DNA from: Picosynechococcus sp. PCC 7117
GTDB lineage: Bacteria > Cyanobacteriota > Cyanobacteriia > Cyanobacteriales > MRBY01
Length of the DNA stretch: 64,000 nt
Assembly (NCBI RefSeq): GCF_001693275.1
Contig: NZ_CP016477.1
Location: 2,356,001 to 2,420,000, forward strand
Reading direction: 5' to 3'
Part shown: in pieces, positions 9,073 to 17,789 of the stretch
How positions within the stretch are numbered: the stretch's first letter is position 1
How the letters are laid out: each line of letters starts with the position of its first letter
Translations under genes and position numbers: made by a program
Notes under the pieces: generated by a model
Told to the model about the DNA's origin: nothing
What the model saw: the letters and a program-made list of their open reading frames with translations, nothing else
The model's database searches: none

Positions 9073-10407
9073 TCAACCCACCAATAAATTTTCTTCGGGA
9101 TAGCTAATGCGGCGTGGGGTGATTTCCCCGACGATGGCCGACATCAGCAAGAGTACCCCGACCCGACCACAGTACATGGTGGCAATTAGGGTCAGTTGAC
9201 CGACAGCAGAAAGGCTGGCAGTAATCCCCGTGGACAGGCCAACGGTGGCAAAGGCCGAAATCACCTCAAACAAAATCGCAATCAATTCGATCTCAGGGTT
9301 GCTGATGGAAATAATCGCTGTAGCAATGGTAATCACGGTGGCAGAACCGAACACAACGGCGATCGCCTTAAAAACGATACTCTGGGCAATTTCACGGTCA
9401 AAAACAGTGACACGGGTTTGACCATAGAGCACGGATTTGGTGCAATTCGCCAGGATATTAATGGTGGTTGTTTTGATCCCGCCCCCGGTGCCACTGGGAC
9501 TCGCCCCAATAAACATCAAACCCATGGTGATAAACAGTCCGGCGGTACTCAGCTTGCCGATGTCAATGCTATTAAACCCAGCGGTGCGGGTGGTCACCGA
9601 TTGAAACCAAGCGGCGATCGCCTTATCACCCCAACTCATCCCCGCAAAGGTGGTTGGATTGGCCCATTCCACAAACAAAAAAGCCACAGTCCCCAGACCC
9701 AGGAGCCAGAAGGTGGTAGAGGTGACCACTTCAAAATTCAACGAAAAGGTAAAGCGTCGGCTTTTGCGCTGGAGACGGTGCCGCAACCACAGATACATTT
9801 CGATGATCGCCTCATAACCAATGCCACCAAAAATGATCAAGCCAGAGATCGCCCCGTTCACCAGGAGAGAATTTTGATAGCCCACTAAACTATCCGCAAA
9901 CAAACTGAAGCCCGCATTGTTCCAGGCGCTGATGCTGTGAAAAATTGCGAGCCATAACCCCTCACCAGGATCAAAATCTCGACTAAACCGCCCAAAAAGC
10001 AGGAAAATCCCCGTCAGTTCCCCAATGAGCGTGGTAGCGATAATCGAACGAATCAAATTTCGACTACCTTGGTTGTAGGGTTGGTCAAAGGATTCTTTAA
10101 TGGCAAATTTTTGGGCCAAGTCAAACCGACGCCCCAGCAGCAGCATGAGAAATGTCGAGAGGGTCATGTAGCCTAGTCCCCCCAGTTGGATCAACAGAAG
10201 AATAACTCCCTGGCCAAAGTTGGAAAAGGCTGTGCCTGTATCCACCACAATTAATCCTGTAACACAAACGGCGGAAGTCGAGGTAAATAGGGCGACGAGG
10301 GGACTATTCCATTCCCCGGAGGCGGTGGAAAAAGGCAACATTAAAAGCAACGTACCCAATAGAATAGCTCCGAGAAAGCCGAGGCAAATGGTTCTGGCGA
10401 TGGTCAT
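9073..10407 (-). CDS. ktrB: K+ uptake channel subunit KtrB (TrkH/NtpJ family)
   Basis: Integral membrane K+-translocating subunit of the Ktr system. The 444-residue protein shows the fourfold membrane-pore-membrane plan with pore-loop motifs such as TSAVCVTGLIVVDT (near 45-60), SAWNNAGFSLF, SVTTRTAGFNSID and SAFATVGLSTGIT, each with the filter glycine. About ten hydrophobic segments are visible. KtrA follows downstream, and a glycosyltransferase gene lies 55 bases upstream on the same strand. Confidence 0.95.
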   Translation of the reverse strand: MTIARTICLGFLGAILLGTLLLMLPFSTASGEWNSPLVALFTSTSAVCVTGLIVVDTGTAFSNFGQGVILLLIQLGGLGYMTLSTFLMLLLGRRFDLAQKFAIKESFDQPYNQGSRNLIRSIIATTLIGELTGIFLLFGRFSRDFDPGEGLWLAIFHSISAWNNAGFSLFADSLVGYQNSLLVNGAISGLIIFGGIGYEAIIEMYLWLRHRLQRKSRRFTFSLNFEVVTSTTFWLLGLGTVAFLFVEWANPTTFAGMSWGDKAIAAWFQSVTTRTAGFNSIDIGKLSTAGLFITMGLMFIGASPSGTGGGIKTTTINILANCTKSVLYGQTRVTVFDREIAQSIVFKAIAVVFGSATVITIATAIISISNPEIELIAILFEVISAFATVGLSTGITASLSAVGQLTLIATMYCGRVGVLLLMSAIVGEITPRRISYPEENLLVG

Positions 10408-10462
10408 GGCCGATCAAGATTACAAAAAAGCATTTATAAAAGATCAAAAAAATGAAATGGCA

Positions 10463-11464
10463 TTAGGCGCGCCACTGGGCAAGCTGTTGGCGGAGGGCCA
10501 AGCGGAGGCGCACCAGGAGAGGATTTTGTCGCTGGAGTTGGATATTGCCTGGGTATTGGCCTTGGTAATCAAAGAAATGATTAACCTCCTGGAGAATGGT
10601 GGCAAACCGGAGCAAAATCGTTTCGGTGCGGTATTCCTGAAAGAGGGCTTGGGCATTGGTGGCGGCTGGGGGATTGTTGAGGGCGGCCAAAAGGCGATCG
10701 CCATCGTATTCGACACAATAGGTACTGATTTTTTGACAATTGAAGCCCGGATCTAAGTAATCTGCTAAAGCACCGTTGACGCTACTAAAAACTTGGCAAC
10801 CACAGGCGATCGCCTCTAGGGGGGGCAAACCAAAGCCTTCACTCACCGCATTATTCAGCCAATATTCCGCAGAATCATAGAGATAAATTTTACTGCGATT
10901 AAAGAGGGCCGCAAGGTCTGGCACGAAGGAATTTATCACTTCTACGCGACATCGTTGCTGGAGGTAGGGCACCAGTTGCTGGAGCACATAGCTAGAAGTT
11001 TTACGGGTTTGCACCAATACATCAATATCCCGTTCTTGCTGCCAGTTCTCGAACTCCGGGGAAATTTGATTGGGTAGATAAAACAAAGGATTATTCGGTG
11101 CCCGTTGTCCCCAATAGCCTAGGGAATTGCGACTCACCGCCCAAATGGGAATGCGACTGGGGAGCTTAAACCCATAGCCGGTGCTGTGGGCATGGTAAAC
11201 CACCGGATGCGATCGCAGTTGTTTGACCAGACGCGGAATATCAAAGCCCCAACTGATCACAAAAATAGCTTCCTGGGGCTGCACCTGGGGCAGCAGTTCC
11301 GGTAAATAAAGGTGATCTGGGGATTTTTCTCGGTAGGTGACTAAATGGGCGGATTGCAGTTGTTGGGCCAGTTCACAGGTCTTGATTTCGGCAAAGAGGC
11401 CACCGCTGGCAAATTTTTTACTGACACCGGGGACGAGGAAATAAAGCGATCGCATAGTAGCCAT
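10463..11464 (-). CDS. Glycosyltransferase, GT4-like
   Basis: A 333-residue GT-B-type glycosyltransferase. The C-terminal half has the retaining-GT signature: SEGFGLPPLEAIACGCQVFSS (a conserved E-x7-E-like motif and nucleotide-sugar loop). The N-terminal domain is short. Substrate cannot be read from the sequence. It sits directly upstream of ktrB on the same strand. In Synechocystis the gene before ktrB (slr1508) is a glycosyltransferase reported both as KtrE and as the digalactosyldiacylglycerol synthase DgdA, so this could be its positional counterpart, though it looks shorter. An internal ATG at 11455 is an alternative start. Confidence 0.75.
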   Translation of the reverse strand: MATMRSLYFLVPGVSKKFASGGLFAEIKTCELAQQLQSAHLVTYREKSPDHLYLPELLPQVQPQEAIFVISWGFDIPRLVKQLRSHPVVYHAHSTGYGFKLPSRIPIWAVSRNSLGYWGQRAPNNPLFYLPNQISPEFENWQQERDIDVLVQTRKTSSYVLQQLVPYLQQRCRVEVINSFVPDLAALFNRSKIYLYDSAEYWLNNAVSEGFGLPPLEAIACGCQVFSSVNGALADYLDPGFNCQKISTYCVEYDGDRLLAALNNPPAATNAQALFQEYRTETILLRFATILQEVNHFFDYQGQYPGNIQLQRQNPLLVRLRLALRQQLAQWRA

Positions 11465-11565
11465 TGGAAGAGTCTCTAAAAATATACTGTTTATCTGGAA
11501 AAATACTCGGCAGGGCCAGAAATCCCCTTAAAATCAGAGGGTCAGTGTTCCTTGGTAAGTTCGTC

Positions 11566-13197
11566 ATGACCCCTCCTCTGCTTCAGGTTCAAGATCTACA
11601 CATCGCCTATCCTGCCCAGGGTCAAGCTTTACAGTGGGCCGTTGCTGGGGTGTCTTTTCAGGTGAATCAAGGCGATCTCCTCGGCCTCGTGGGCGAATCC
11701 GGCTGCGGTAAATCCACCATTGGCCGCGCCCTGTTGCAACTACTGCCACGGGGTTCCCAGGTAACTGGCAATGCCACTTTTCAAGCAAAACCAATCCTCA
11801 ATTTACAGGGCGAAGCCCTACGCCACTACCGGGGCGAAGTAGTGGGGTTAATTTTCCAAGACCCAATGACCAGGCTCGATCCCCTGATGACCATCGGCAA
11901 CCACTGCCTCGAAACCCTCCGTTGCCACCGCCCCGACCTCAGCGCCCAAGCCGCAAAACAAAAAGCCCTCGAAACCCTGACGGCTGTGCGCATTCCCGAA
12001 AACCGCTGGCATCAATATCCCCACGAATTTAGCGGCGGGATGCGTCAACGGGTGGCGATCGCCCTAGCCCTGCTGCTCGATCCCAAATTCATCATCGCCG
12101 ACGAACCGACCACTAGCCTCGATGTCACCGTTGCCAACGAAATCCTCCAGGAACTGACCCGTCTCTGCGCCGAACGGGAGATGGGCTTGTTGCTGATTTC
12201 CCACGATCTCGCCATGGTCGCCGAATATTGCACGGACATTGCCGTGATGCACCAAGGTCAAATCGTCGAAACTGGCCCCGTTAAACAAATCTTCAATGAC
12301 CCTCAGCATCCCTACACCCAATCCCTCCTCGAAGCCGCCCTCCACCTCCACAGCGATCAAGAAATTTCCCCTCACCAAGAGAAACAAGCGATCCTCTCCC
12401 TCGAAAACCTAGAGCAACATTACACCCTGGAGATCAACCTGTTTCAACGGCTAATCACGGGCAAAAAAACCCAGGTGATCCGCGCTGTCGATGGGATTAA
12501 CCTTGACATCTATGAAGGGGAAATTTTGGGCCTTGTCGGGGAATCCGGCTGCGGCAAATCCACCCTCTCCCGGACAATTTTGCAACTGATCAAACCTACG
12601 GGTGGCAGAGTTATCTTTGCAGGGAAAGAATTAAACCGACTGTCAGTGGGACAAATGCGACCGGAGCGACGGCACCTCCAGATGATTTTTCAAGATCCCC
12701 ATGCTTCTTTGAATCCGTTGATGACCGTGGGGGAAAATATCGGTGATCCGCTCCACATTCACCAGTTAGCGACGGGGCCAGCGGTTAAAGAAAAGGTCTT
12801 GCAAATGCTCGAAAAGGTCGGTCTAACGCCCGCTGAGGAATATTATGCTCGCTATCCCCGGCAACTGTCTGGGGGGCAACAGCAACGGGTGGGCATTGCC
12901 AGGGCTTTGATTACCGAGCCGCGCCTTGTGATCTGTGATGAACCCGTGAGTATGCTCGATGCGAGTATCCAGGCTCAGGTTTTAGATTTAATGCAAGCCC
13001 TAAAAGCGGAGTTTAACCTAACTTATCTATTCATTACCCATGATCTGTGGGTGGCGAAATTTTTGTGCGATCGCATTGCGGTGATGAACCAGGGCAAAAT
13101 CGTTGAATTAGGCCAGACTACCGACATTTTCAATTATCCCCAACACCCCTACACTCAGAAACTTCTGGGGGCTGCCCCCCTCCTCCACTCCGCGTAA
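11566..13197 (+). CDS. Fused two-domain ABC transporter ATPase, peptide/nickel type
   Basis: A 543-residue protein with two complete ABC ATPase domains of the Dpp/Opp (DppD-DppF) class in one chain, like YejF or GsiA. Each half has Walker A GESGCGKST, a signature (FSGGMRQRVAIA; LSGGQQQRVGIA), Walker B (FIIADEPTTSLD; LVICDEPVSMLD) and the oligopeptide-specific C-terminal segment with HPYTQ. Start chosen at the ATG at 11566 because homologues begin just before the first ATPase strand; the 34 codons upstream look non-coding. No permease or binding-protein gene lies next to it, so the membrane partners must be encoded elsewhere. Confidence 0.92.
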   Translation: MTPPLLQVQDLHIAYPAQGQALQWAVAGVSFQVNQGDLLGLVGESGCGKSTIGRALLQLLPRGSQVTGNATFQAKPILNLQGEALRHYRGEVVGLIFQDPMTRLDPLMTIGNHCLETLRCHRPDLSAQAAKQKALETLTAVRIPENRWHQYPHEFSGGMRQRVAIALALLLDPKFIIADEPTTSLDVTVANEILQELTRLCAEREMGLLLISHDLAMVAEYCTDIAVMHQGQIVETGPVKQIFNDPQHPYTQSLLEAALHLHSDQEISPHQEKQAILSLENLEQHYTLEINLFQRLITGKKTQVIRAVDGINLDIYEGEILGLVGESGCGKSTLSRTILQLIKPTGGRVIFAGKELNRLSVGQMRPERRHLQMIFQDPHASLNPLMTVGENIGDPLHIHQLATGPAVKEKVLQMLEKVGLTPAEEYYARYPRQLSGGQQQRVGIARALITEPRLVICDEPVSMLDASIQAQVLDLMQALKAEFNLTYLFITHDLWVAKFLCDRIAVMNQGKIVELGQTTDIFNYPQHPYTQKLLGAAPLLHSA

Positions 13198-13210
13198 TCA
13201 TCTTGCTTAT

Positions 13211-15109
13211 TCAATTGTGGTCTGGGGTACGGGCCAGCTCCGGGACAGGATGGCTCAAAAACGTAAAGTAAAAAGAAGCCCCATAACTCTGGGGATCGAG
13301 TTCACCGGGGGTAAACCAGTCTGGCGGTGGATCACCGGCCAGCTCACCATTGCTCTCAACCCAAATTTTGCCACCCATGAGATTCACCAGACGTTTGGCG
13401 ATCGCCAACCCTAAGCCACTACCCCCGTAGCGACGACTAATGGAAGCATCAGCCTGGATAAAGGGTTGAAATAGTTGATTGAGTTGCGCAACCTGAATGC
13501 CAATGCCCGTATCTAAAATTTGAAAACTCAGTTCCTCCGTTGGGGGGTCGCTCAGGGACGGCACCGTGTGGCTTGTGATCACCAATTGCACAGATCCCGT
13601 TGCCGTAAATTTGAGGGCATTACCCAAAAGGTTAAACAGAATTTGCCGCAGCCGTAAATCATCCCCCATCAAAATATTGGGAATCGAATCCGCCACACAA
13701 TATTGCAAATCAATATCCTTTTGGTCGGCCTGTACTTTCAGGAGGGTGAAGACAGATTTCAACAGTTCCTGAAACGAAAAACAACGGGCTTCTAAGCGGA
13801 GGCTGCCCGACTCAATCCGAAGAAAATCAAGGATATCGTTGATGATATTCAGTAGGGTTTTACCACTGTCTTCAATAATGGCGACCAATTCTGCTTGATC
13901 GTCCTTGAGATCCATAGTCAGTAGCAATTGGGCCACACCAATTACCCCATTTAGGGGCGTGCGAATCTCATGGCTCATGTTGGCGAGAAATTCACTCTTT
14001 TCCTGGGCCGCCATTTCTGCGGCTTGTTTAGCTTGGATAAGGTTTAGTTGTCGTTTCAGGGCTTGATTATATTTAACCAAGAGATTTTCCCGCTGCTGAT
14101 GGGCCAATTCTTTCTGGGTCGCCAGCTCTTCGAGGCGTTGATTTTGGCTGGCAAGGGTTTGATTCATCGCCTTGAGATCGGCTTTGGCTTGCTTTTTTTC
14201 GTTTAGTACCGCGATTAACATCAACGTCATCAGGCCAATGCAGGCAATAAAAAATTGCGAAAGCAGCAGGGAATTACGTAACGACTCCCCCACAAAGGTG
14301 CCATAGCCCTGGACGGTGCTAATCGCCACCATCAAAACGATCATCACCATCAGGAGTGTTGCGCCAACTTCTTTAAACTGAAAGGTTGTCCACACCAGGA
14401 GAGGGGCAAGGAGATATTCACCGTGGTAGCCGTTGATCACCAGGTGACTAATGCCGAGGGTCAGGGCGGCGATGCTGATGGCCGCTAACCAATATTTTTT
14501 GAGGTGATGGATAAATTCACGGTAGCCATGCTGGGTGGCAATAATTAGAGGCGCAAAAATGAGAATGCCAAAGCTGTCACTGAGAAACCAAGTCCCAGCA
14601 ATTTCTGGATACAGCGACCAAGGGGCTTTTCCGGCCAGGCAAACGATGAGGGCACAGGCGATCGCCACGGGGAGGTGGCTCAGGATGCAACTGTAGAGGA
14701 TAAAATTTTGGGTCGTCTCCGGTCGGTCTAAAAAATAACGGTGTTGGTTGCGACATTGTAACCAATAGGCCGCTAGGACTTTTCCGGCGGTGGCGATCGC
14801 CGTAATGCCGAGGGTCATCAACAAATTAGGCACACTGAGCCAAGCTTGGTAAATGACGATCTCTGCGACCAAAATGCCCCCCAAGACCCCCCACCACATG
14901 GGTAGTCCCCACACGACCAGGAAGCCCACCGCTAGCCCCCCCGGAATCCAAATGGGCGTCGAACCTGTTTCTGGGTAAACCGTAAAATTGTGAGAAAACA
15001 GGGCCGTAACACAATAGGCGATCGCCACGACCACGTGCTTCCACCAAGGTTCCGGTTGATGAATCAAAAAACGGGAAGACAAACGAGATAATGACGACAA
15101 AACCATCAC
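13211..15109 (-). CDS. Membrane sensor histidine kinase with MASE1 domain
   Basis: A 632-residue kinase. The first 300 residues form a MASE1-type sensor of about eight membrane spans (motif [18 protein letters not shown]). A coiled coil follows (about 305-370, rich in Lys/Gln), then the HisKA domain with phosphoacceptor His380 in [11 protein letters not shown], and the ATPase domain with N box (LLGNALKFT), G1 (DTGIGI) and G2 ([12 protein letters not shown]). There is no receiver domain, and no response regulator gene is adjacent, so this is an orphan kinase. The ligand is unknown. It converges with the ABC ATPase gene, with only 13 bases between their stops. Confidence 0.92.
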   Translation of the reverse strand: MMVLSSLSRLSSRFLIHQPEPWWKHVVVAIAYCVTALFSHNFTVYPETGSTPIWIPGGLAVGFLVVWGLPMWWGVLGGILVAEIVIYQAWLSVPNLLMTLGITAIATAGKVLAAYWLQCRNQHRYFLDRPETTQNFILYSCILSHLPVAIACALIVCLAGKAPWSLYPEIAGTWFLSDSFGILIFAPLIIATQHGYREFIHHLKKYWLAAISIAALTLGISHLVINGYHGEYLLAPLLVWTTFQFKEVGATLLMVMIVLMVAISTVQGYGTFVGESLRNSLLLSQFFIACIGLMTLMLIAVLNEKKQAKADLKAMNQTLASQNQRLEELATQKELAHQQRENLLVKYNQALKRQLNLIQAKQAAEMAAQEKSEFLANMSHEIRTPLNGVIGVAQLLLTMDLKDDQAELVAIIEDSGKTLLNIINDILDFLRIESGSLRLEARCFSFQELLKSVFTLLKVQADQKDIDLQYCVADSIPNILMGDDLRLRQILFNLLGNALKFTATGSVQLVITSHTVPSLSDPPTEELSFQILDTGIGIQVAQLNQLFQPFIQADASISRRYGGSGLGLAIAKRLVNLMGGKIWVESNGELAGDPPPDWFTPGELDPQSYGASFYFTFLSHPVPELARTPDHN

Positions 15110-15238
15110 AGAGAAAAGATTAGGGAAAATAATTGGCTACCGATGACTAGATTCTATTGTGGGGTGTGCTCGAATCGTTCATGACACCTATGCAATGAAT
15201 CTCTAAGTACCTCGTCACCGAGCCAATCCCCCAGTATT

Positions 15239-16780
15239 CTAGACGCGACAAAATTTGCGGTCATTATCAAATTGTGGTTCCTGCCAAGAGTAAGCAAAAT
15301 GACTCACCTGGGTAATGTCCGGGAAGCTAGCTTTGATGGCGGCCATTTGATCCTTGAGGGAAGGGCGATTATCCTGGGCACGGTTCCAATCTCCCGCCAA
15401 GGCCGGAATAATCTTTGTCCCCGCTGGCGCAAACTGACGCACCCGGTTAATTTCGTCAACGATGCAACTGCTGTTGCCACAGACGGCATAGGCCATGGGG
15501 TGCCACTCCATCGAACCAGGAAATTTATCCCAAGGTTGGAGGCGAGAATCAAAACCCCGTTGGCCGACGGGTTGATTACCCCCCGGAAAAAATACGGCCC
15601 CCGCAGGAATATTGCGACTTTGGGCCTGGGCGGCGGCGCTGTTTACAAAATCCACAACCCCTTGGGCCGCATGGCTGACAGTGAGATACCAAAGTTCAGC
15701 GACAAGGCGTTGATGGAGAACATTGACGTCTAGATCGGCTTCATCCCCCAGGATTTTTCGACCCTGCCACCGGGGCGTGCCTTCTTCGGGGTATTGGGCT
15801 AAAACTGCCGCCACATCCCCGACGGTAATGTTGCCCTGGCGGAGATATTTTTCGATGAGGGTTAGACCCTGACGATTTTCGGCGCGGTCGTAGAGGGCTT
15901 GGGCTGAGGCGGGGCTATAGATCCACAGATCTGCCACGGAAGCAGCCACGGAGCGGGCACCGGTGCCCCGGGGGTAGCGGATGTAATCAAATAAAATGCC
16001 ATCGGGTTGCCGTTGGAGCATCTGATTGACAAGATTTTTATAGTCGGCTTGGGCGATCGCATTGTAGGGATCAGCGAAGGCTTGGGCACCATCTTGGACA
16101 AAGTCGAGGCTAGTTTCACCATAACCATTACGGGCCATGGCACTTTGGCGATCGCCCCGATTTCCATAGACATAGCCGTAGTTCATCCCAAAGAGCCAAG
16201 CATAGACCTCTAGACCACGCGCTCGGCCTTTCTCGATGATTTCAGCCATCACATCGCGATTTTCGAGGCCGGGGGTTTGGATACGGGATGGCCAGGGGGT
16301 ATTGTTTTGGTTTTTGGGTAACAGGGCCTGGCTATCGGCAAAGACTTCGAGATAAAGCTGGTCGTAGCCTTTATTGACAATGTCGTCGAGAATCCGCTCA
16401 ATCATCCCGGCTTTTGTGTCGCAAGGATAGACACGGAGCCACATGGCCTGGTGCCGTGGCCAGTAGGTTTGACGGCAACGCTGCAGTTGATCTTTGTGTT
16501 GTTGTAGGAGCGCTTGGTACTCGGCTTGGGCGCTACGATCACCTTGGATCGCGGCGGCGCGCCGTTGATCTTTCGCGGCGATCGCCCCAGCATTGAGGCG
16601 ACAATATTCGTCTAGTTGATTATTGACTTGGGCCTGGGCGGTGAGGGGATCGATACCGAGGGAAAGGCCACCCAAACCAAGGGCGAGACAAAAGGCCTGG
16701 AGACGGTGACGCCAAGGTTGCTGCCGGGCCTGGGTAATTTTTCTGGGGCAAGTTCCCGTTGATGGTGGCCGCTGATCCAT
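15239..16780 (-). CDS. Secreted glycosyl-hydrolase-like family 10 (GHL10) protein
   Basis: A 513-residue exported protein. A long n-region (about 25 residues) precedes a hydrophobic segment (LQAFCLALGLGGLSLG) and an AQAQ cleavage site. The mature part matches the GHL10/YddW-type TIM-barrel family: a LYLEVFADS strand, RGLEVYAWLFGMNYG, then DGILFDYIRYPRG, which carries the conserved Asp and Arg of the predicted active site, and a late WHPMAYAVC. Related proteins are thought to act on cell-wall or extracellular polysaccharide; this member's substrate is unknown. Monocistronic in appearance. Confidence 0.8.
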   Translation of the reverse strand: MDQRPPSTGTCPRKITQARQQPWRHRLQAFCLALGLGGLSLGIDPLTAQAQVNNQLDEYCRLNAGAIAAKDQRRAAAIQGDRSAQAEYQALLQQHKDQLQRCRQTYWPRHQAMWLRVYPCDTKAGMIERILDDIVNKGYDQLYLEVFADSQALLPKNQNNTPWPSRIQTPGLENRDVMAEIIEKGRARGLEVYAWLFGMNYGYVYGNRGDRQSAMARNGYGETSLDFVQDGAQAFADPYNAIAQADYKNLVNQMLQRQPDGILFDYIRYPRGTGARSVAASVADLWIYSPASAQALYDRAENRQGLTLIEKYLRQGNITVGDVAAVLAQYPEEGTPRWQGRKILGDEADLDVNVLHQRLVAELWYLTVSHAAQGVVDFVNSAAAQAQSRNIPAGAVFFPGGNQPVGQRGFDSRLQPWDKFPGSMEWHPMAYAVCGNSSCIVDEINRVRQFAPAGTKIIPALAGDWNRAQDNRPSLKDQMAAIKASFPDITQVSHFAYSWQEPQFDNDRKFCRV

Positions 16781-16938
16781 AAAATACTCACACTTGAAAT
16801 AATGACAAAATAACTAGAAATCGGAATCGTGGCGATCGCCTTTTGCCGTCTTAAGGATAGCCAAAATTTCCAGGGACTACACGGCCCCGTTGCAAAGCCA
16901 AGAATTCAAACGCGCCACAATTGTTCCCCAAGGTCAGG

Positions 16939-17733
16939 CTAGGGGCGCTGGGGGGATGGGATTTCCATGGTGTCCGGCAGTTCAAACCCGGAGAGGTCTA
17001 GGTTTCCGGGTAAAGATTCTTGGGCATATTGGAAAGAACCGGGCAAAATTTCTTCAAAGAAAAACAAGGATAATTCTTCGGTGAGGGCCGCTCCAAGGCT
17101 TTCGCCTAATTTGTCGCCCAGATTGAGGTTCGTCACTCCTGTAAGGCTAACATCCGGTACGGTAATCTGCCGGGCGATCGCCTGCTCCTGCCAGGGCACC
17201 GTGAGGTTTAAATTCACCTGGATATTTTGCACCGCTAGTTGATCCACCGTAAATGTCGTGGTGGGTTGGCCATCGGCCGTGGTGGAAGCTTGGATCTGTG
17301 GCTCTAGTTGTTCGATCAATTGGGCGATGTTGACATTGGGTAGGGCACCCACAAGGCGCGGATCCGGCAAGTCATTTAGATCACCTTCGATGTTCACTGT
17401 GACCCCTTCGAGGTTGGCGATCGCCACCTGGAGGGGTTTGCCTTGCAGTTGGGGGTTTTGCAGTTCGATGTGACGAATTACCAATAGATTTTCCCCAGAA
17501 AAGCCCGGCACATTCGCAAAGGCCAAATCATGGAACATCACCCGACGTTGGAGGAGTTGCACCTCGGTCTGCCCCACTGCTGCCTCAATGCCCGTGCTCT
17601 CAGTGAGTTCGCTTTCGAGTTCCGTTTCCAGGCGCTGGCCTAACCAGTTTTCCGTTGCTAGCAAAGCTCCACCCCCCACTACACCGAGGGCCAAAATTGA
17701 ACTCGCAATGATCAGGATGGGTTTTTTCATCAA
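16939..17733 (-). CDS. Membrane-anchored AsmA-like protein of unknown function
   Basis: A 264-residue protein with one N-terminal membrane anchor (PILIIASSILALGVVGGGALLA) and a periplasm-facing beta-rich body. The pattern of a stretch such as VMFHDLAFANVPGFSGENLLVIRHIEL cut into short strands is typical of AsmA/DUF748-like repeats thought to contact lipid. The C-terminus is Pro/Ser-rich. I cannot assign a specific function. The gene is read in the same direction as the long acidic protein upstream, 56 bases away. Confidence 0.6.
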   Translation of the reverse strand: MMKKPILIIASSILALGVVGGGALLATENWLGQRLETELESELTESTGIEAAVGQTEVQLLQRRVMFHDLAFANVPGFSGENLLVIRHIELQNPQLQGKPLQVAIANLEGVTVNIEGDLNDLPDPRLVGALPNVNIAQLIEQLEPQIQASTTADGQPTTTFTVDQLAVQNIQVNLNLTVPWQEQAIARQITVPDVSLTGVTNLNLGDKLGESLGAALTEELSLFFFEEILPGSFQYAQESLPGNLDLSGFELPDTMEIPSPQRP

Positions 17734-17789
17734 AATGCTCCGTTATGCCAGACAGACCGAGTAGAACGATTCTTTGCCCAAGGGTAACA

